The position numbers were made by a program, and so were the translations under genes. Positions 16,503 to 20,301 of a stretch of 20,301 nucleotides of DNA are shown in pieces. The notes below the pieces were generated by a model, which saw only the letters and a list, made by a program, of their open reading frames with translations, was not told where the DNA came from and searched no databases. The stretch lies in the NCBI GenBank assembly GCA_946885765.1, contig CAMPHD010000015.1:1-20301 (forward strand), read 5' to 3'. The DNA is from an uncultured Thalassospira sp. Its GTDB lineage: Bacteria; Pseudomonadota; Alphaproteobacteria; Rhodospirillales_A; Thalassospiraceae. How positions within the stretch are numbered: the stretch's first letter is position 1; each line of letters begins with the position of its first letter.

Positions 16503-18809
16503 TTACACCTTCCCGGTCATGACGTCGGATCGTTCCGCCAGACGCCACATCTGATCCCGCCCGGCATAATACGGTTCCGGCCAGTTTTCCGTCCGGTTGC
16601 CAAGCCCGGCTGCCGCATGCAGCGTCCAGTACGGATCGGCCAGATGCGGCCGCGCAAGGCAGACAAGGTCCGCCCGTCCCGCCATCAGGATCGAATTGAC
16701 ATGATCGGGTTCGTAAATATTGCCAACCGCCATGGTCGCCATATGCGCCTCGTTCCGGATCCGGTCGGAAAACGGCGTCTGGAACATGCGGCCATAGACG
16801 GGGCGCGCGGCCTTCGTCGTCTGGCCTGCTGACACGTCACAGATATCGACATCATGGGCCTGCAACATCCGCGCGATCTCGACCGCTTCTTCGGGCGTCA
16901 CGCCCTCATCACCGACCCAGTCATTGGCCGAAATACGCACCGACAACGGCTTGTGCGCCGGCCATGCGGCACGCACCGCATCAATCACTTCCAACGGATA
17001 ACGCATCCGGTTTTCAAGCGACCCGCCATATTCATCACCGCGCGTATTGCTGACCGGGCTGATGAAGGATGACAGAAGATAACCGTGTGCTGCATGGACC
17101 TCGATCATGTCAAATCCCGCCCGATCCGCCATTTCGGCGGCTGCAACGAACTGACCCCGCACCCTATCCATATCATCGCGCGTCATCGGTTTTGGCGTCT
17201 GGTTACGATCGGACCACGCAATGTCGGATGCCGACATGATCGGCCAGTTACCCGATTTCAGCGGCGCATCCATTTCTTCCCAGCCAAGCTGGGTCGAACC
17301 CTTGCGCCCGGAATGGCCGATCTGCGCGCAGATTTTGGCATCCGTTTCGGAATGCACAAAATCGGTAATCCGTTTCCATGCCGCCTCATGCGATGGCGCG
17401 TAAAAACCGGGGCAACCCGGCGTGATGCGCCCCGTGTCGGAAACGCAGGTCATTTCGGTATAAACCAGCCCCGCACCACCCTTGGCGCGCTCCGCATAAT
17501 GCACCAGATGCCAGTCGGTCGGGCAGCCATCCACCGCCTTGTACTGCGCCATCGGCGACACCACGATGCGGTTTTTCAACTTCATGTCACGCAATGTAAA
17601 CGGCACGAACATCGGATGACGGATTTCATCATTCACCGGATCATTTGCCGGAATACCCGCCTTGCGCTGGAACCATCCTTCGGCATCCTTAAGCCACTTG
17701 GCATCGCGCATCCGAAGGTTCTCATGGCTGATGCGCTGCGATCTGGTCAAAAGGGAATAGGTGAACTGCACCGGATCGAAATGGAAATACCGCTCGATCT
17801 CCTCGAACCATTCCATTGAATTGCGTGCCGCTGATTGCAGGCGCAAAACCTCTAACCGGCGTTCGTCTTCATATTTGGCAAAGGCGGATGGCAAATCGGC
17901 CTCGGAATGCAGGTAATTGGCAAGCCCGATGGCACTTTCAAGCGCCAGTTTGGTGCCCGATCCGATGGAAAAATGCGCGGTCGCCGCCGCATCGCCCATC
18001 AGCACGATATTCTCATGCGACCATGTTTTGCACAGAACCCTTGGGAAGCTCAACCACGCCGAACCGCGCACATGATGCGCATTGCTGATCAACGCATGAC
18101 CGCCCAGATGATCCTTGAATATTTCCTCGCAGGCCGCGATCGACTCTTCCTTGGTCATGTCGCCAAAACCATAGGCGTCCCAGGTTTCCTGCGAACATTC
18201 GACGATAAAGGTCGCGGTCTTGTCATCAAACTGATAGGCGTGCGCCCAGACCCAGCCCTTGTCGGTTTCCTCGAAAATAAAGGTAAAGGCATCATCGAAT
18301 TTCTGATGCGTGCCCAGCCAGACAAACTTGCATTTCCGCGTATCGATATCGGGCTGGAATTTATCGGCAAACTCGGTGCGGGTTCTGGAATTAAGCCCGT
18401 CGGCTGCGACCACAAGATCAAATTCGCGGGCGTAATGCGCGGCACTTTCCGCCTCGGTCTCGAACCGGAGCTCAACACCCAACTCGCGGGCGCGCTGCTG
18501 CAACAGGATCAAAAGCTGCTTGCGCCCGATGCCGCAAAAACCATGTCCGGTCGATACGGTTTTTTCGCCGCGATACTGAACGGCCACATCATCCCAGTAT
18601 GAAAAATGCGCCCGGATCGCTTCGGCACTTTTGGCATCGTTCTGCGCCAGATTGGTCAGCGTCTCGTCCGACAGGACAACGCCCCAGCCAAACGTGTCAT
18701 CGGGCTTGTTACGCTCGATCACCACGACCTCATGGCCGGGATCGCGCAATTTCATCGAAATCGCAAAATAAAGCCCCGCAGGACCGCCACCCAAACAAGC
18801 TACTCTCAC
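16503..18809 (-). CDS. abmA: 2-aminobenzoyl-CoA monooxygenase/reductase (flavin monooxygenase-Old Yellow Enzyme fusion)
   Basis: Two-domain flavoenzyme predicted to hydroxylate and then reduce 2-aminobenzoyl-CoA, destroying its aromaticity with O2 and NAD(P)H. Residues 1 to about 390 form an FAD monooxygenase resembling salicylate/salicylyl-CoA hydroxylases, with [12 protein letters not shown] near the start, [10 protein letters not shown] (about 135-144) and [15 protein letters not shown] (about 271-285). Residues from about 397 form an FMN Old Yellow Enzyme domain: [24 protein letters not shown], the His pair in EVHAAHGY (572 and 575) and [18 protein letters not shown] start at 18809 gives VRVACLGG, the usual family beginning, with AGAAGGG 8 bases upstream; a TTG at 18866 is less likely. 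The 768 residues fit the roughly 83-kDa Azoarcus evansii enzyme as remembered. Salicylyl-CoA is an alternative substrate, but kynU in the same operon argues for anthraniloyl-CoA. Confidence 0.9.
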   Translation of the reverse strand: MRVACLGGGPAGLYFAISMKLRDPGHEVVVIERNKPDDTFGWGVVLSDETLTNLAQNDAKSAEAIRAHFSYWDDVAVQYRGEKTVSTGHGFCGIGRKQLLILLQQRARELGVELRFETEAESAAHYAREFDLVVAADGLNSRTRTEFADKFQPDIDTRKCKFVWLGTHQKFDDAFTFIFEETDKGWVWAHAYQFDDKTATFIVECSQETWDAYGFGDMTKEESIAACEEIFKDHLGGHALISNAHHVRGSAWLSFPRVLCKTWSHENIVLMGDAAATAHFSIGSGTKLALESAIGLANYLHSEADLPSAFAKYEDERRLEVLRLQSAARNSMEWFEEIERYFHFDPVQFTYSLLTRSQRISHENLRMRDAKWLKDAEGWFQRKAGIPANDPVNDEIRHPMFVPFTLRDMKLKNRIVVSPMAQYKAVDGCPTDWHLVHYAERAKGGAGLVYTEMTCVSDTGRITPGCPGFYAPSHEAAWKRITDFVHSETDAKICAQIGHSGRKGSTQLGWEEMDAPLKSGNWPIMSASDIAWSDRNQTPKPMTRDDMDRVRGQFVAAAEMADRAGFDMIEVHAAHGYLLSSFISPVSNTRGDEYGGSLENRMRYPLEVIDAVRAAWPAHKPLSVRISANDWVGDEGVTPEEAVEIARMLQAHDVDICDVSAGQTTKAARPVYGRMFQTPFSDRIRNEAHMATMAVGNIYEPDHVNSILMAGRADLVCLARPHLADPYWTLHAAAGLGNRTENWPEPYYAGRDQMWRLAERSDVMTGKV

Positions 18810-18817
18810 CTGATTTT

Positions 18818-18824
18818 CCCTTCT
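18818..18824 (-). promoter_or_regulatory. Ribosome site supporting a GTG start of the monooxygenase/reductase
   Basis: AGAAGGG on the minus strand lies 8 bases before the GTG at 18809. It favours that start over the in-frame TTG at 18866, which has no comparable site. Confidence 0.65.
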
Positions 18825-18868
18825 TGATATGGGGGTCTTTGCCCCGGTTGTTTTGGGAAACTTCAAAA

Positions 18869-18897
18869 ACGGTACGCCTGCCCGACATTTATTTCAA
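18869..18897 (-). promoter_or_regulatory. Possible promoter of the leftward anthranilate operon
   Basis: On the minus strand TTGAAA (18892-18897) is followed 17 bases later by TACCGT (18869-18874). The -35 box is close to consensus, the -10 box is weak. The -35 box lies inside the palindrome cluster, so a bound repressor there would block polymerase. The 5' leader would be about 50 bases. Confidence 0.35.
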
Positions 18898-18923
18898 GCA
18901 TAAAATATTTGAGTTTGAAATAT
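18891..18923. promoter_or_regulatory. Overlapping AT-rich palindromes, candidate MarR operator
   Basis: Three dyads overlap: ATTTCAA (18891-18897) with TTGAAAT (18915-18921), ATATTT (18905-18910) with AAATAT (18918-18923), and the imperfect 19-bp TCAAGCATAAAATATTTGA (18894-18912). Size, AT content and symmetry fit MarR-family operators. The site lies in the divergent region between the leftward operon and the rightward formamidase gene, and could control both. Confidence 0.5.
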
Positions 18924-18966
18924 CGGGATTATCCCCTAGAATCACGAAAACAGGGTGATGTGGAAG

Positions 18967-18986
18967 CAGGGAAAAACAGGGAAAAA
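18967..18986 (+). repeat. Perfect tandem repeat of CAGGGAAAAA
   Basis: Two identical 10-base units sit head to tail, at 18967-18976 and 18977-18986. A further CAGGG occurs at 18951-18955. The 10-base period puts the copies on one face of the helix. It is about 100 bases upstream of the formamidase-like gene, a position suited to an activator or to bent DNA, but no known site was recognised. Confidence 0.5.
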
Positions 18987-19082
18987 GCGTTGCATTCCGC
19001 GGCAATATCCGCAGATTCCCTCGCGATCCCCGTGATAAAACCGCATCATCAAAGATGACGTCAGACAAGGAAGGCATTCACC

Positions 19083-19919
19083 ATGATCACCAACTGGGAC
19101 GACGCATACGCCAATGGCGACCATATCAGGGGCGCGGCGGAATTTCCCGGCATGTGGGCCAAACTGGCAGCAGCCTTCCGCGATGAAATGGCGGCATCGA
19201 ACCGGGCGGAACTGGATGTGGCCTATGGCAACACGGATCGCGAAAAATACGACCTGTTCCTGCCCGAAGGCACGCCAAAGGGCACGGTCGTCTTCGTGCA
19301 TGGCGGCTATTGGAAAGCGTTTGATAAATCGACATGGTCGCATCTGGCACGCGGGGCCGTTGCGCGCGGCTGGGCGGTCTGTCTGCCAAGCTATACCTTG
19401 GCCCCCGATGCCCGCCTGTCGGAAATCACCCGCCAGATCGGGGCGGCGATTGATCATGTTGCCAATCGCATTTCAGGTCCCCTTCACCTGACCGGCCATT
19501 CGGCGGGCGGTCATCTGGTCAGCCGGATGAACTGCGTATCCTCGCCCCTGTCACCGGCAACGCAGGCGCGCATCAAAAACACAGTATCCATCAGCGGCCT
19601 GCATGATCTGCGCCCGCTTTTGAAAACAGCGATGAATGATGTTCTGAAACTCGACGAGGACGAAGCAATCACCGAAAGTGCCGCACTGACCCGCCCGCAT
19701 CTGCCATGCTCCATCACCTGCTGGGTCGGCGCGAATGAAAGGCCGGAATTTGTCCGCCAGAATGATCTTCTTGCCAATATCTGGACCGGGCTTGGTGCCG
19801 CGACCCGCGCGGTCGAGGCCCCCGACAAACACCATTTCGACGTCATCGCCGATCTGGCCGATCCGGCCTCTGATCTGGTCGCCTGCCTGCTGCATCCGAT
19901 TGAGCCGGAGGACGCATAA
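19083..19919 (+). CDS. Alpha/beta-hydrolase, probable kynurenine formamidase
   Basis: Serine hydrolase of 278 residues predicted to deformylate N-formylkynurenine to kynurenine, the step between KynA and KynU. The oxyanion motif HGGYW is at residues 73-77, as in eukaryotic-type arylformamidases. The nucleophile elbow is GHSAGG with Ser140, and the likely catalytic histidine is in the C-terminal KHHFDV (250-251). AAGGAAGG lies 8 bases upstream of the ATG. Many bacteria use the unrelated metal-dependent KynB for this step; no such gene is seen here, so this enzyme would fill the gap. It is divergent from the kyn/abm operon and shares its promoter region. Another small-ester or amide hydrolase cannot be excluded. 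Confidence 0.85.
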   Translation: MITNWDDAYANGDHIRGAAEFPGMWAKLAAAFRDEMAASNRAELDVAYGNTDREKYDLFLPEGTPKGTVVFVHGGYWKAFDKSTWSHLARGAVARGWAVCLPSYTLAPDARLSEITRQIGAAIDHVANRISGPLHLTGHSAGGHLVSRMNCVSSPLSPATQARIKNTVSISGLHDLRPLLKTAMNDVLKLDEDEAITESAALTRPHLPCSITCWVGANERPEFVRQNDLLANIWTGLGAATRAVEAPDKHHFDVIADLADPASDLVACLLHPIEPEDA

Positions 19920-20301
19920 TGTCGACAATGTCGCCCGTCAGCCTCACCACCGAAAACGACATCGCGATCATCACGATTGATCACCCGCCGATCAACGCCA
20001 CCAGCCATGCCGTCCGTCTGGGAATCTGGAATGCGCTGGATCAGGTCAACCGCGATGACGCGATCCGTGCCGCGATCCTGATCTGCGCCGGATCAACCTT
20101 TATCGCCGGGGCCGATGTTACCGAATTTGGCAAACCGCCGCTGGACCCGATCCTGCCCGATCTGATCCTCAAACTCGAACAATCGACCAAGCCACTAATC
20201 GCAGCCATCCACGGCAATGCGCTTGGCGGCGGGCTTGAAGTAGCGCTGGGTTGCCATTACCGCATCGCCACGGCCACCGCCAAACTCGGCCTGCCCGAGG
20301 T
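19919..20301 (+). CDS. Crotonase-domain protein, probable N-terminus of bifunctional enoyl-CoA hydratase/3-hydroxyacyl-CoA dehydrogenase (cut by window end)
   Basis: The frame starts with the ATG at 19919, sharing one base with the preceding stop (TAATG), with GGAGG 7 bases upstream. It stays open to the end of the window, giving about 127 residues. The visible part is an enoyl-CoA hydratase domain: IDHPPINATS, the oxyanion segment FIAGADVTEF, and HGNALGGGLEVALGCHYRIA followed by LGLPE. Both hydratase glutamates are present (in GGGLEVAL and LPE), unlike in the crotonase gene at 14442-15254. The HPPINATS beginning is usual in FadB/FadJ-like multifunctional proteins, so a dehydrogenase domain probably follows outside the window. 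It would provide hydration and 3-hydroxyacyl-CoA oxidation after ring opening. A single-domain hydratase cannot be excluded. Confidence 0.82.
   Translation, partial: MSTMSPVSLTTENDIAIITIDHPPINATSHAVRLGIWNALDQVNRDDAIRAAILICAGSTFIAGADVTEFGKPPLDPILPDLILKLEQSTKPLIAAIHGNALGGGLEVALGCHYRIATATAKLGLPE

Noticed and set aside
17085..17819. Open frame of 244 codons on the + strand
   Set aside because: Antisense to the Old Yellow Enzyme domain of the fusion; composition typical of a complementary-strand shadow.
18835..18860. GGGG/CCCC hairpin in the leader of the monooxygenase/reductase gene as a riboswitch or attenuator
   Set aside because: The stem is only 4 base pairs, no U-run or conserved riboswitch core is visible, and it does not cover the ribosome site.

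Overview
The window reads as chromosome of a moderately GC-rich Gram-negative alphaproteobacterium. The protein flavour and gene content suggest a Rhodospirillales-type marine organism such as Thalassospira. This is a judgement from general protein character, not a computed match. Genes are tightly packed and many start and stop codons overlap. No rRNA, tRNA, CRISPR array, insertion sequence or phage gene was seen.

Layout. (1) Bases 3-1937, + strand: the 3' part of a large FAD-dependent aromatic-ring hydroxylase of the phenol 2-monooxygenase / 3-hydroxybenzoate 4-monooxygenase type. Its start lies left of the window. A hairpin at 1990-2021 follows it. (2) 2051-3715, - strand: a Na+/phosphate cotransporter-family protein with a PhoU-like tail, converging on gene 1. 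(3) 3716-4042: an intergenic stretch with a promoter-like site, perfect palindromes and a strong terminator at 3995-4023. (4) 4043-18809, - strand: fifteen co-directional genes, read right to left: 2-aminobenzoyl-CoA monooxygenase/reductase fusion, SDR dehydrogenase, MarR regulator, crotonase-fold enzyme, acyl-CoA dehydrogenase, 2-aminobenzoate-CoA ligase, kynureninase, tryptophan 2,3-dioxygenase, a five-gene Liv-type ABC importer (binding protein, two permeases, two ATPases), a hotdog thioesterase and a RidA-family protein. (5) 18810-19082: a divergent control region with overlapping AT-rich palindromes and a tandem 10-bp repeat. (6) 19083-20301, + strand: an alpha/beta-hydrolase resembling kynurenine formamidase, then the start of a crotonase-domain protein, probably a bifunctional hydratase/3-hydroxyacyl-CoA dehydrogenase cut by the window end.

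How it works together (inference from named families). KynA opens the indole ring of tryptophan, the alpha/beta-hydrolase removes the formyl group and KynU releases alanine plus anthranilate. Anthranilate is then not oxidised to catechol: it is activated to its CoA thioester by the ligase and dearomatised by the flavin monooxygenase/Old-Yellow-Enzyme fusion. This is the aerobic hybrid 2-aminobenzoyl-CoA route known from Azoarcus evansii. The SDR, crotonase, acyl-CoA dehydrogenase and bifunctional enzyme would complete beta-oxidation-like ring breakdown. The thioesterase may recycle trapped CoA, the RidA protein may handle an amino intermediate, and the Liv importer probably brings in an aromatic substrate. 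The MarR protein encoded inside the operon is the obvious candidate regulator.

The most interesting points are the joining of the kynurenine and aminobenzoyl-CoA pathways with a dedicated importer in one locus, a crotonase lacking both hydratase glutamates, a RidA protein lacking the family arginine, and the palindrome cluster in the divergent promoter region.
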